Assembly: GCA_009602725.1 (NCBI GenBank)
Contig: WELB01000084.1
Span: 488,026 to 550,574 of the forward strand
Length of the DNA: 62,549 bases
Source: Spirogloea muscicola
Taxonomy: Eukaryota > Streptophyta > Zygnematophyceae > Spirogloeales > Spirogloeaceae
Direction: 5' to 3'
In this document: positions 37,176-49,300 of the stretch, in pieces
Layout: each line of letters opens with the position of its first letter
Position numbering within the stretch: position 1 is the stretch's first letter
Program-made: the position numbers and the translations under genes
Notes under the pieces: generated by a model
What the model was told of the DNA's origin: nothing
Seen by the model: the letters and a program-made list of their open reading frames with translations, nothing else
The model's database searches: none

Positions 37176-40100
37176 ATGCAGGGGACCCTCCAAGCTAGCC
37201 GGGCTGCACCGTTCAGAATACAGAGTGCTTTCTTCGGTGGTGCTTATGGCAAGTCATGGAGGCAGAGCGCAATGGCACAGCAAGTCACGACCAATGCGAC
37301 ACAGACTGATGGTCTCGGCATTAGGTGCCAGGAGAAAATCCTGGTCGCCAACCGCGGGGAGATTGCAGTGCGCATCATTCGCACAGCGCACGAGATGGGT
37401 ATACCCTGCGTGGCTGTGTACTCGACCATTGACAGCAAGGCACTGCACGTGCAGCTCGCAGATGAGGCTGTCTGCATAGGGGAAGCTCCCAGCAGCCAAT
37501 CGTAAGCTACCTCCAGCCACGCTGCTCTGTCAAGCAACTGTCTGCGTATAATAGCATCCGAGTGGTCTGTTCTTCATTGTCAATTACCGATCCATAGCTG
37601 TGCCTCTTGGTGTCTCATTCACATTTGCAGGCTGATACTCAAATAAGGAAGCAAGGTCTCTGTGGGGTTGTAGTAGTATGACAACAAGCATATGATGTAG
37701 TGCTGTAATTACGAGTGGTAGCAGACCTGTACGCTCGACTTAGACAGCACTTGGATCAAATGACTGGACAAGCTTGACAGTCCTCCTTTGCGAGCAGCGC
37801 TCAACCCTTGTGACTGCACGCAGGTATTTGAACATCCCAAATATTGTGGCAGCGGCAGTCAGTCACAACTGCACAATGCTGCATCCTGGTTATGGGTTTC
37901 TTGCTGAGAATGCAACATTTGTGGAGATCTGCAAGGACCACGGCCTCAACTTCATTGGCCCTAATGTAAGAAACTTCGACCAAGCTAACTCCTACAAAGA
38001 CTGTCAACATAGAGGGCTGCATCACATTCACATTGCAACAAAGACTGGTCACCTGCTTCATAAGGCAGAGGCTGTTGGACATGCAGCCAGATAGCATCAG
38101 ATTGATGGGAGACAAGGCAACAGCTCGGGAGACAATGAGGAATGCTAGAGTACCATGTGTACCAGGCAGCGATGGGCTCGTTGACGTTAGTACCTCTGCC
38201 AACTCTATGACTAATTTGTGAGTGCATTAGTCTATAATATTTACGTGGGCGTAGCCACTTACAGGGAATATGAAGATACGCATTAGCTGCAAGCATAGAG
38301 CCCTTGCAGAACCAAGTACAAGTTGCAGCTATCCCTGTTACTCTTCACAAACTGTCCTTGGCAAATCTGGGAGCAGCTACGGAACAACTTCCTGCTATTT
38401 AAAAGAGACTAAAGTCATACCATGTTGGCGTCCTTTGACAGACCACAGAGGAAGCTGTGAGGCTTGCAGATGAGATTGGCTTCCCAATAATGATAAAGGT
38501 ATTCTCCAAACTCCATATATGTTGTCGAGTGTCTCTCCATGCTCCATGTTGTTGGAGCCTTGGTTTCAACTGCACTTATTGGATATGTCTTTTAGTAGCT
38601 GAGAGCACAACTTCTCATCACCTTACAGGCCACCGCTGGAGGTGGTGGACGCGGCATGAGGTTGGCGAAGGAGCCAGGCGAATTTGTCAAACTCTTGCAG
38701 GTCAAAATATCTCCCCTTCAAATAAGCTCTTGCCAGGGGAAGATCCTTTTCTCCATCATCTGTGTGATCATATTTTCCAAAGTGATAACAAGATGCACAA
38801 TTTAGTGCTGATGCCCAGGGCTTGGACAGAGAGGTAAAGAACGTGGCTAGTTGAGTTGAAGACTTGAATCAGTTAGTGAACTTAACATGCCAAATGAGAT
38901 GCTGATGGCTGACTGAGATCGAATGTATCTGCAGGCGGCCAAGAGTGAAGCAGGCGCAGCATTTGGCAATGATGGTGTGTACCTGGAAAAGGCCATCATT
39001 AATCCTCGTCATATTGAATTCCAGGTACAGGCCTGTTATATTGAGGTCCAGCTGTGTTGCACTGTGTTCCCCCAATTATTGAACTCGCAAAGGAATCTAC
39101 TATTGGACTAGCCTTTCCTCGAGCAACTTGAGTTGAGATGCGGTGCTGCCTCCTCTCAAAGCAATCACCTGCCAGCACACGCAAGTATCCCTTGTACTCT
39201 ATCAAGCAAAATGCAAGAATGCCAGGACTGCTGAAGCACATGATCACATGGTGCCTCTGTGGATTTTCATCTATGTGTCACGTGCAGATTTTATGTGACA
39301 AGTATGGCAACTGCATCCATCTTGGAGAGCGCGACTGCAGCATACAGGTGGACAACTTGCTGCCTTCAGACTCAACGAAATAGAGATCTCTTTAGTCACA
39401 ATAGTGGACCTTGTCTTAGTGTCACGTGCTTGAAAGATTGAACTGAACACGTTGTCAATGTGAGCGCATGCAGCGGAGGAACCAGAAGCTGTTGGAGGAA
39501 GCTCCTTCTCCAGCACTGACCCCGCAGCTTCGGAAGGCCATGGGAGATGCAGCTGTGGCAGCAGGTGCTTCAATTGGGTACATAGGAGTGGGTACTGTAG
39601 AGTTTCTCCTTGATGAGAGTGGTGGCTTCTACTTCATGGAGATGAACACGAGAATCCAGGTACAAGAGAATCCAAGCAAAGAGCTCCTTGTGCTTCATGT
39701 CGTCAAAAGCCGTAGGGCTTAGACGAATTCTATCAATGCATACTTCGAGAGCCTGAACCAAAGAAGACCATCTTGCAATTTCAGGTGGAGCATCCAGTCA
39801 CAGAGATGATCTCGTCCATTGATCTTATTGAAGAGCAGATACGGGTCGCCATGGGCAAAAAGCTTCGTTACAAACAGGTGGCCAAGCAGACTCAGATTGA
39901 TTGCCAGATTATCTACTGCAAAGCCTGAAGTGTCACGTCACAATCATCTCTGCAATGCCATGAACTTGCATAATGTGGGCAAAGCTGAGGACTCTGTGGT
40001 AAAAGCTCTGCTCTGATACAAGCTCTGAAAGCCGACAAGTGCAGGAGGATATTGAGCTCCGTGGGCATGCAATCGAGTGCCGGATAAATGCGGAGGATGC

Positions 40101-41560
40101 TTTCCAAGGTTTCCGTCCGGGCCCTGGTGAGGGCTACTTGCACATCCGCAACTCAAAGAAATGAAGGAGAATGAGGATGTATCTCATTCTAAAGAAGCTG
40201 CTCATAAAGTGTTTGCCATCTCTGAAGTGATTATTGTTGGAATTGCCATGGCCTGGCTTGATGGTCTGCTGTTCAGGCCGCATACTGGCCTGGCTTCCTC
40301 CTGGAGGGCCATTCACTCGCATGGACAGTCATGTATATGCTGACTACCTGGTACCACCTAGTTATGATTCACTCCTTGGCAAGGTCAGCGACCTCTTCTG
40401 CAAGCAGGACAACCTATCACTTGTCCCCTGTCTGTGCCTTACCATTGGTTAAGTCTACCTTTACGGATGCATTGATGTTGAGCTTATCGCAGCACTTTGA
40501 GAGGGACTTTTTAAGATAAATAGCGTTCTTGATTGATCTTTAAATGGTCTGGGTACACTGTTGAAGTGATAGCCCTTATGGTACATTGAGCATTATAAAC
40601 GTGCTGCCTTTGGAGCTCCATAGCTGTTCGACCATAACTGACTGGTGACCAGCAAAACAGCTCATCGTCTGGGGACCAACGCGCGAAAAGGCCATCGAGC
40701 GCATGAAGCGTGCCCTCAGCGACACGGTCTGCACAGGTGATCCTCCAAATGGTCAATGGTGACTTTTGAATAATTACATAATGCTTCATAGATGCATAAG
40801 TTTGCCAGTGCCTTTATTAAATCTACACTTAGAAAGTGGTGGTTAGTTGGGAACTCCCTCATTCTTCTGCTGGATAGATCAGTAATACTGCACCAGGGCA
40901 CAGCAATCAGCCCACTCGAATCATAAGCTTCCTGATATGCTGATGGACAGGGATCCCAACCACAATAGACTACCATAAATTGATACTGGACATTCAGGTG
41001 AACAGTTGGACTAGTTTCTAATAATCTCTGCCGAGAAGGTGCTTGGATTGATGCTGAGCAGGAGAGGAACATGCATCCGACTTCAAGGCAGCTTCATGTG
41101 TTGGGCTAGCTTTTGCACCACATCTGGCACTTGCTGTTGTGTGACAGAGTGCCTCATGCTTTTGCAGGACTTCAAGGATGGCAAGGTGGACACAGCCTTC
41201 ATCCCCAAGCACGAGGAAGAGCTTGCCACGGTATGAGCAGAATTGCTTGTGTCAGGTCAAAGTTATAAGGCTGCAGAAAAATTTTGGTGCTCAGGTGGTG
41301 CCTGCTAAGTAGCTTGCACGCTTGCTTCTGGTTGGCAAGGTATAGCAATTTCTGCATCCATTTTGCTGCTATTACTGTTTGACTGCATTTGCAAGCTGGT
41401 CTCGTGTTGCCCTGCCATTGAGCTACATACAATTACATAGAGTTAACACACTACAGACTACACTGAGGTCTGCTGTGTCTTCCTCCTTGCGCAGCCACCG
41501 CCTCCACCTAAGAAGAAGGTTCTTGTTGGGTCGAAGCCCAAGGCGAAGGTACGGGTGTGA
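37176..41560 (+). CDS. CAC2: Biotin carboxylase subunit of plastid acetyl-CoA carboxylase
   Basis: Prokaryotic-type AccC split into many short exons. It carboxylates biotin on BCCP using ATP and bicarbonate, the first half-reaction of plastid fatty-acid synthesis. Blocks in order: [15 protein letters not shown] (37335), [11 protein letters not shown] (about 37880), [13 protein letters not shown] (about 38100), [16 protein letters not shown] (about 38450), [11 protein letters not shown] (ATP-grasp glycine loop, about 38630), [34 protein letters not shown] (about 39295), [13 protein letters not shown] joined to [28 protein letters not shown] (about 40065), [17 protein letters not shown] (about 40330), [12 protein letters not shown] and [13 protein letters not shown] (about 41190). 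The 50 residues before KILVANRG are basic and Ser/Ala-rich, as in a plastid transit peptide. The last exon adds a Pro/Lys tail, [11 protein letters not shown]. The start at 37176 is the first ATG of that segment; an upstream exon is possible. Confidence 0.9.
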
Positions 41561-42093
41561 GCTTGCTGCTTACCACCATAGCTGGTGCATCAGCAGGCTT
41601 TGCAGTCACGAATTCCTATCAGCAGATCGTGAGCACATTTGAAAGTACGGGCTTGTGGCTAGTCATACTGTGATGTGAAGATCATTTTCTCCACCAGAGT
41701 CAAGTTCATTAAGGACTCTGGTATACTAGAATTGTTCTCACGCTCTTCCTTACAGGACCATTTTTTAGGTGCACTAATGTCCAACAGTAGCTAGTGACTT
41801 ACTTATGGCCCATTCTTTCAAGATGAATCTGGCAATCGCCCACGTACCATCCGCAACACTGTCTTTACGATGACTCTTAAATGCGTTGGCAACGTCAGCA
41901 CATTGGTCTTGCTGGGATGAAGCTGAGGTAGCCCGCTTTGACGTCGTGACGCTTGACTTCAAAAGTGGCACTGCCTTTATTACTGCTGCCCTCATCACAA
42001 CTCCATTTACGAGGCTAGATGAGTGCTTGGATTCGCAGAGATGTCGAATGCTTGTATGTAAATCTATACAGGGCGCGCAGAGTCAGGTTATAA
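41561..42093. other. Intergenic region between convergent genes
   Basis: Lies between the biotin carboxylase stop and the stop of the MTHFR-like gene. A 74-codon minus-strand frame at 41774-41998 has no recognisable features and is probably chance. Confidence 0.4.
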
Positions 42094-44721
42094 TTATAAA
42101 TTTGGGCACACTTCATATGACCACGTAAGAATTTGTGTACAAATGCAGGGTCCTTGGGGACCAGAGCTTGACACAGGCGAGCTTGCGATCGCAGTCAGAG
42201 CAGCCCCTTCGCCGTGTATCTTGCAAAATCCCGCCAGCCTCTGACGCTCACCGGCATCAAGTGCAAGCCCACCGCTCCTGTGGCAAAGCAGATCATCCAA
42301 AAACTGTGATGTGACAGCAAATGGCTGCATTGACAGAAGCAAGAGGATATTTATTCGCAGAACATCTGCATCTTATGGATGTCTCCAAATGAACTTCTTG
42401 TAGAGAATGTGACATGCTGAGCTCGGTAGATGCTGGGCTAAAATACAACAAAAGATCTATACAAGAGTGGCTGTCAATATAGTACACAAGTGGTCTAATG
42501 ACTCCATTAATCTGCAGCAAAGGTGACAATTTATTATAAGCAAGTACACGGGCAGGCAACATTCTCATCCCTCCAGGCCCATATGCAAATGCACCTGGCA
42601 GGTCCTGCACAAAACGGAGTGCATCACAGAACCAGCGCTCTCGTAGCTCAGCAAAGGCCTCGTCGCACCTCACCGCTTGTGCCTCAGCACACCTACACTC
42701 TGCCAGGAGGCTCTCAGCCTCTTCACCTGCAGCACGCCATCATGACATTCAAGTGCCAAACTTGTTGCCTCGGCATCCAACGAATGCACGACTCTTCGTA
42801 CAGAGCAATTTAGATGGCATCTGGGGGAAAAGCTTCAGAGTGCTTGGAGTCCAGCATGCCTCACCACGGGCGTCAGTGAGGCTGAGCCAGAACTCAAAGT
42901 TTCGTGCCGACGAGATAAGGGGGACACCAACAATGGGCCTCGCAGCATCCAGCAGCCTGGACGCACTCAACGACAGGCTGTTGATGAGCAGACTTGTACT
43001 ACCTACGACATGTACCATCACATAATTTTATTAATCCTGATTTGTCCATGGATGTCACAGGGAGATTCCTTGCGATGCCATAAAGGTAAGACCTGTCACT
43101 ACTTCTGGAAATGTCAGTCCTCAGGCATAAGCCCTGAAGCCAGACTGCCACTTCCCTCAGATTCCTCGGCCACTGGCTCAAAGAAGCTTACCCCTTGCTC
43201 TCAGCCGCTTGCCACCACTTGCAGAAGCGGGCGGGCAGCAGTGCTGGCTGCAAGATGAAGCCCTCGGCACCTGCGGCGATCTGATGCAATGCAGCAGGGG
43301 TCCCGCACTGGGGCAGTCAAGACCAGGCTATTGCTGCTCTCTCTTAAATGAAATCAGGGTCTACTTCCCATCCACTAAGCGCTAGGTATCAAGGGGACCC
43401 CTGTGGATACGAGCCAGGGCCCTGTAGAGGCTTCTCAGCCCAGAAGATGCTAATGCACTTATGGATTGTATGCTGATTCTCTACACAGGCAGAGTGGACG
43501 AAGTGTAGAGTGAAGCAAGCGAGACCTTGCGCTGGAGGCGGTCAAGGGAGCCGGCTGCCAGCGGGTTCTCGACTGCCCACAGCTGCACACCTTGAGCAGT
43601 CGCAGCTTATAAGGTGCTCAGATGCTGTCTTGCAGGGGCGAAGCGGCATTGGCCCCTCCAAAGCAGCATTGTGCTCCTGTGCAATACATCCATAGCCCTT
43701 CAACTCCACACACAAATGTGAAGACAGTGATATTCTGTAATTACAGTGAAGACACCACAGCACAAGCCTTCACCCTCATCCTCCACGGCCAAAAGTTTCA
43801 GCCAGTGGCTGCAACTTGGGGCACATGTTGGCAGATCTATTCAAAGTCTGGAATGCTCAGAGAGGTGCTGTAAGTCTCAGCTGGGGTCCTTATGAAGTGA
43901 TGGCGGCGCGAAGCTCAGGTCTACCTTCCAAGGGGTTTAAGACTCTGGGTTTGTACGTGAGTCTGGAAAGGGGGTCTTCATTATGTATGGCTGAAAGGTC
44001 CAGGTTGATGTCGAGCACTGAGCATACCAGGTGGGAGGAGGCCGTCGCGACGCAGACGGTGGCCTTCGCGCAGCAGCGCCAGCGAGTCGGCTGGAAGCAG
44101 GTGCCGCGCCAAAGGCAGCCGACGCACCGGGTGCCCTGTTTGCACCATGCCCAGGGCTCAGACGTAGTGCACAAGGGTTGATTGTTCCATAGCAACAGTG
44201 GTAAGAGGGTCCCAAGGAATGTTAGTAAGAACAGTCAGCAAAGGTCAATTCACTGTGCTTAATAGTAGTACATACTAACATACCACTGAACTGCACTACC
44301 TCCCTGTACTTGATAGTATTGCACACTAACATACCACTGAACTGCACAGTATTGCATACTAACATACCACTGAACTGCACAACCTGACCTTGATTTGAAG
44401 GCTTGGGGATTAGTGCAGAGTGGGCGCACCTCCAGAAACCAGGAGCAGAGCGCCGGCGGCGGCGTCAGAGGCGGCGGCGGCGGCGGCGCCGGCAGCCTCC
44501 ATCTGGCGCCGGAGCTGCCGGGGGCCCTTGAGCTGCGCCGCGACGGTGCGGACCTGCCACCCGCCCGGCTCCGCTCCGAGCTCGTCCGGCGTAACCCGTC
44601 GGCCATCGCCGCGGCCGGCGGCGAGTGCCGGGAGGAGCTGCCGCAGCGTGGCGGCCGGCGGCAGGTCCGGGTACACAGTGCCGTGGACGACGCCAGCGGC
44701 CAGCAGCTCGGCGGCGGCCAT
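42094..44721 (-). CDS. Methylenetetrahydrofolate reductase-like TIM-barrel protein
   Basis: Minus-strand exons that fit the uncharacterised MTHFR-like (FAD-linked oxidoreductase) family. In order: WQVRTVAAQLKGPRQLRRQM and GALLLVSGGAP (about 44560-44410), GHPVRRLPLARHLLPADSLA then GLLPPGML (about 44130-44030), LWAVENPLAAGSLDRLQRK (about 43590-43530), AAGAEGFILQPALLPARF (about 43290-43225), IVGVPLISSARNFEFWL (about 42940-42890), RERWFCDALRFVQDLPG (about 42640-42600) and a C-terminal exon ending at 42094. The order barrel strand, VENP, AGAEGFILQP and VGVPL-SSARNFEFW is what I associate with the family; no substrate is established and classical MTHFR activity is not implied. The ATG at 44721-44719 sits directly after an acceptor-like TTCTCAG, so upstream exons probably exist, perhaps starting at 46378. 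Confidence 0.6.
44265..44380. repeat. 33-bp tandem repeat, three copies, in an intron
   Basis: Copies start at 44265, 44314 and 44348; each contains ACTAACATACCACTGAACTG. They lie between two exons of the MTHFR-like gene. Confidence 0.9.
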
Positions 44722-45149
44722 CTGAGAATATTGATCCGTGATGGTTTTCTTAGTCATTTCAATCTGGGTAATTGACCAATGATGTTTCCCCTAGTCATCT
44801 TGACTGCTGGAATTGTCTATCAATGGGCGGCGGCACGTCGTAATGGCGGGTCATGGCCGTAACAGTGGCAATGAGAACGCATCCATACAGGCAGTACTCG
44901 AGCAAACGAAAGACAGAATGCGGCTGCTGATGTGACAAGAGCGGCTGCAGATAGCCAGCCAGGTGCACAAAGAAGGTGCTCCATGACTATCTTAGTGGAG
45001 CAACAGACAGGCTAGGCAGACACGGCTCTCCTTGAACGCTTACAGATCATCAATCTAAGTACAGGTAAGAGACGACCGCACCACGGAGCAATATCATGGC
45101 GGCGGAGGCGGCGGCGGTCGCCGCCCAGAAGGGAGGGCAGGAGGGGGAT

Positions 45150-45222
45150 GTAGGGTTCAGGGTTTAGGGTTTCCCTGTTCCCTAAACCCTAAATCCTAAG
45201 CCTAGGGTGTAGGGTTTGGGGG
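45150..45222. repeat. Interstitial telomere-like repeats, head to head
   Basis: Degenerate TTTAGGG units on the plus strand (45153-45172) are followed at once by CCCTAAA units (45179-45200) and then GGGTGTAGGGTTTGGGG. TTTAGGG is the plant and trebouxiophyte telomere unit. The tract lies 110 bases from a large gap. Confidence 0.75.
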
Positions 45223-45332
45223 TGTGGGGCCTGGACCTGGCCGCCGGGGAGCAGCGACCAGGGCCCCTGCGGCCGCGTCGCGGCCTCCACGGTGCGCACC
45301 AGGCCGCCGCCGCCCGCCGCCGCCGGCACCGG

Positions 45333-46303
45333 NNNNNNNNNNNNNNNNNNNNNNNNNNNNNNNNNNNNNNNNNNNNNNNNNNNNNNNNNNNNNNNNNNNN
45401 NNNNNNNNNNNNNNNNNNNNNNNNNNNNNNNNNNNNNNNNNNNNNNNNNNNNNNNNNNNNNNNNNNNNNNNNNNNNNNNNNNNNNNNNNNNNNNNNNNNN
45501 NNNNNNNNNNNNNNNNNNNNNNNNNNNNNNNNNNNNNNNNNNNNNNNNNNNNNNNNNNNNNNNNNNNNNNNNNNNNNNNNNNNNNNNNNNNNNNNNNNNN
45601 NNNNNNNNNNNNNNNNNNNNNNNNNNNNNNNNNNNNNNNNNNNNNNNNNNNNNNNNNNNNNNNNNNNNNNNNNNNNNNNNNNNNNNNNNNNNNNNNNNNN
45701 NNNNNNNNNNNNNNNNNNNNNNNNNNNNNNNNNNNNNNNNNNNNNNNNNNNNNNNNNNNNNNNNNNNNNNNNNNNNNNNNNNNNNNNNNNNNNNNNNNNN
45801 NNNNNNNNNNNNNNNNNNNNNNNNNNNNNNNNNNNNNNNNNNNNNNNNNNNNNNNNNNNNNNNNNNNNNNNNNNNNNNNNNNNNNNNNNNNNNNNNNNNN
45901 NNNNNNNNNNNNNNNNNNNNNNNNNNNNNNNNNNNNNNNNNNNNNNNNNNNNNNNNNNNNNNNNNNNNNNNNNNNNNNNNNNNNNNNNNNNNNNNNNNNN
46001 NNNNNNNNNNNNNNNNNNNNNNNNNNNNNNNNNNNNNNNNNNNNNNNNNNNNNNNNNNNNNNNNNNNNNNNNNNNNNNNNNNNNNNNNNNNNNNNNNNNN
46101 NNNNNNNNNNNNNNNNNNNNNNNNNNNNNNNNNNNNNNNNNNNNNNNNNNNNNNNNNNNNNNNNNNNNNNNNNNNNNNNNNNNNNNNNNNNNNNNNNNNN
46201 NNNNNNNNNNNNNNNNNNNNNNNNNNNNNNNNNNNNNNNNNNNNNNNNNNNNNNNNNNNNNNNNNNNNNNNNNNNNNNNNNNNNNNNNNNNNNNNNNNNN
46301 NNN
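45333..46303. other. Assembly gap (971 N)
   Basis: Bounded on both sides by CCG repeats. It may hide 5' exons of the minus-strand gene and part of the promoter shared with FtsH12. Open frames that run through it are not meaningful. Confidence 0.97.
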
Positions 46304-46378
46304 CGCCGCCGCCGCCGCCGCCGCCGCGGCGCCCAGTTGGCTGTCGTTGCTGTTGATCTTGCGCTGCTTCTCAGCCAT
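46304..46378 (-). CDS. Candidate first exon of a divergent minus-strand gene
   Basis: Reads MAEKQRKINSNDSQLG followed by poly-Ala into the gap. It starts 11 bases from the FtsH12 ATG on the other strand. It could be the first exon of the MTHFR-like gene or of a gene lost in the gap. The basis is a clean ATG and the Ala-rich first-exon style of this genome. Confidence 0.3.
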
Positions 46379-46389
46379 AACAGCGAGCG

Positions 46390-49300
46390 ATGGTCACTCC
46401 ATGGCAGGACGCCCGCAAGTGGACGGCGCTGCGGTGGGCGGCCGCACTGGCGTACGCGGCGCTTGGGGTGGCGGCCGCTCGGGCCGCCCGGCGGGCCATG
46501 GCGCCGCCGGAGCTGGCCGCCGAGGCCTGGCTCGACTGGGCCATCCCGGAGCCCACGCCCGGCAATGTCCGCCGGTGAGCTGGGCGGCAGGCAGGGCAGA
46601 CCCCTGCCAGCATAACTGACATTAGCAGGCTAAAGTGAGAGATAATTGGATACATTTACACACAAGTTGAACTATTATCTGGAGTATGCTAAGATTGTTG
46701 CGGATACTGATGGACATTCCGAATGATGGTTATGGTCGGCCAGGCTGAAGCGGGACCTGTGGCGGGGGACCAAGCCGGAGGGCTTCCGCGTCATGAAGGA
46801 GACGCTGGGCCCCGATGGCCAGTACCACCGCGACGCCACTTTTGCTGGTGAAACTGCATATGACGGCGATGGAGGTGGCGACGGCGACTCGGCCGCCCAG
46901 CCGAGCAGCGCCGCTCCTCTTGCTGCCGCCGCTGCTGCCTGTGAGCTTCAGTGGACCTCTGCTTCTTGCTGCATCACATTCAAATTTTCAGCCTGACTAA
47001 TATAATGCGGGATCGTCGTGAGCTCGTGCTGCTAGTGGGCACTGATCTGCCGCCTTTGCCGCTTGTGTGAGACCAGCGGCAGCACCGGCCGCGGATGCCG
47101 CTGCTGCAGAGACAGCGGCTGCGCCTGGCGACGGGGTGCCTGCCAAGACGATGACATGGCGGGAGCGGCTGGACGCGTGGGATGCGATCCTCGCCCAGGA
47201 GGAGGTCAAGGAGGAGCTCGAGTTCCCGCGCAGCCGCTTCACCGTCGGCTTCTCGGCGGCGGAGCTCAAGGAGCGCTTCAAGGCCACCAAGGAGGAGCAA
47301 TGGCGGCGGGCGCCCGGCAACAACGCCCGCGCCTTCTGGGCAGCCCGCCGGTGGTGGAAGCACCGCCCGAAGATGCCCTACACATGGCTTCTCCAGAAGA
47401 TTGCCAACTTTGAGGTGCGCATGCGGTTTTGATGTGGAATCAGCACTTCGCGCCGTTAAGTTGCCACACATAAATTGCAGCACTTTATACCCCTTGCCAT
47501 GTCCAATTGCTATGTGCGACTGTTTTTCACTGCCAATGGAGATCTGCTTGCACGCTCAGTGGCAAGAAGAAGCCACAGTTGCAGGGCCATCTGTGTCGTG
47601 CTTATGGCACAAATACTTTCAATCACTCTGAATCACTTTAACAAGGGTGACTTGAGGCACTGAAGCCGTGTACCAGGTGGCATGGCACTCACAGTAGTCA
47701 TCTGGAGGCTTTGCTGAATTCATCTCACTTGCCACTAATGCGCTCGTTCAGGTCGAGGCGGCTGTGTACTCGGAGGACCTGCGGCGGCTCTGCGTGACCA
47801 TGAAGGACGGCTTCCCGTCCGAGTTTGCGGTGGACATCCCCGTGACGCCGGACCTGTACGGCATGCTCAAGGTGCACGGCGTGGAGCTGGATGTGATGCC
47901 TCGCGGCCAGCTGGGCGGGCTCCTGCGCGGGCTTGCCATCCTGGGGCCGTCCTTCGCCGTCCTGTGGTACATCATGGCGGTGCAGCACACCTGGCGGCTG
48001 GAGCTCATGGAGCAGGCGTACGACCTCGTCAAGATGGACCGCTCCCACCTTGTCACGGTGGCTGTCTCATTGCTGACCACCTCCTTTTGTTGAGCTGCTC
48101 GTATTTCGATTTTACTCTATTTGATCGCAGATCAAGCAGGAGTACAGTCAGGCAGATCATTGAAAGTCAGGCAGGATCCTTGCTTAGCTGCATTCAGTGG
48201 TGTCCTCAAGTTACGTTGTAAACTCGTAGACATTGTGATGACTTACCTTTTGTTTCTTGACATGAAGTCAGCAGCGGCAAGTTGCTTACGTGGCACTTGA
48301 GCTTTGGTTCCTTCCAAATTGCTCTGACCCTCATGGTCTTAAGATGGACGTCGCGGGGGGGTTTTGGGCAGCCTCAAGATGCGGAGAAGACTCCGACGCA
48401 ATACAGCGACGTGGTGGTTGGTGGCGACGTATGGCAGGTGCTCGAGGAGATTATGACATACATGCGAGACCCAATGAAGTATCACTCCCGCGGCGCCAAG
48501 CTTCCCCGGGTGTGCTTAAGACACGGAATCCCAAGTGCTAACCTTTGACATCTGACTAACTGCAACAATAATATACTTACTTTTATGCCAACTTGTCGCC
48601 CTTACATTCATCGGACGGTTATGTCATCACATTGACCTGCATTTGCGCCGCTAATGACTGAAGTACTCAGCGGAGGCGATAAAGCCCACGCTGGGAAGCA
48701 GTGTTACAGAGGAAAGGTGTGCCTCAGCTATGTCGTGCCCTCTGTGTCTCCATCAGGGCATCCTGATCAGCGGCCCTCCCGGCACGGGCAAGACGCTGCT
48801 GGCCAGGGCCATCGCCCGCGAGTGCGGCCTCCCCTTCGTGTTCGCCTCGGGCGCAGAATTTGTGGAGAGCGGCTCTGGAACGGGGTCTGACAAGGTCTTT
48901 GAGCTCTTCTTCACGGCGCGTGCCAACGTCAGTGCTTCTTCATATCCCACTTGAAACCCTCTCCCTCAAGTCCATAAGTCCAGTAGCACTGTCCTGTGAA
49001 TGTCCTGAGTTTGGTCATGCTGCAGACTGCCCAAAAGTACGATGTATACGGTCCGCCATGTATGGCTGTTCTAGCTTGCAGCACCTCTTGAATTGAATTG
49101 TTAAGTATGGCGAACCTCTTGAAATAAGGGCAATGGGGTACCATGCACTGATCCGGCTCCTCTGACCAACCTCTGGCGAGCAGGCCCCAGCTTTCATCTT
49201 CATTGACGAGATTGACGCGCTCGCTGGCAAGAGCGCACACGAGAATGCCGAGCGCAGGGCCACCTTCCAGCAGCTTCTGAATGAGCTCGATGGAGAGTCA

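Noticed and set aside
41774-41998. 74-codon minus-strand frame in the convergent intergenic region
   Set aside because: It has no motif, no neighbouring exon in phase and no family resemblance.
44410-44757. Possible malic-enzyme C-terminus (ELLAAGVVHGTVYPDLPP)
   Set aside because: The resemblance is short, and the following exons carry MTHFR-like motifs in the right order.
45182-46619. Frames of 350-470 codons across the N gap
   Set aside because: They consist mainly of undefined residues; no coding claim can be made through 971 N.
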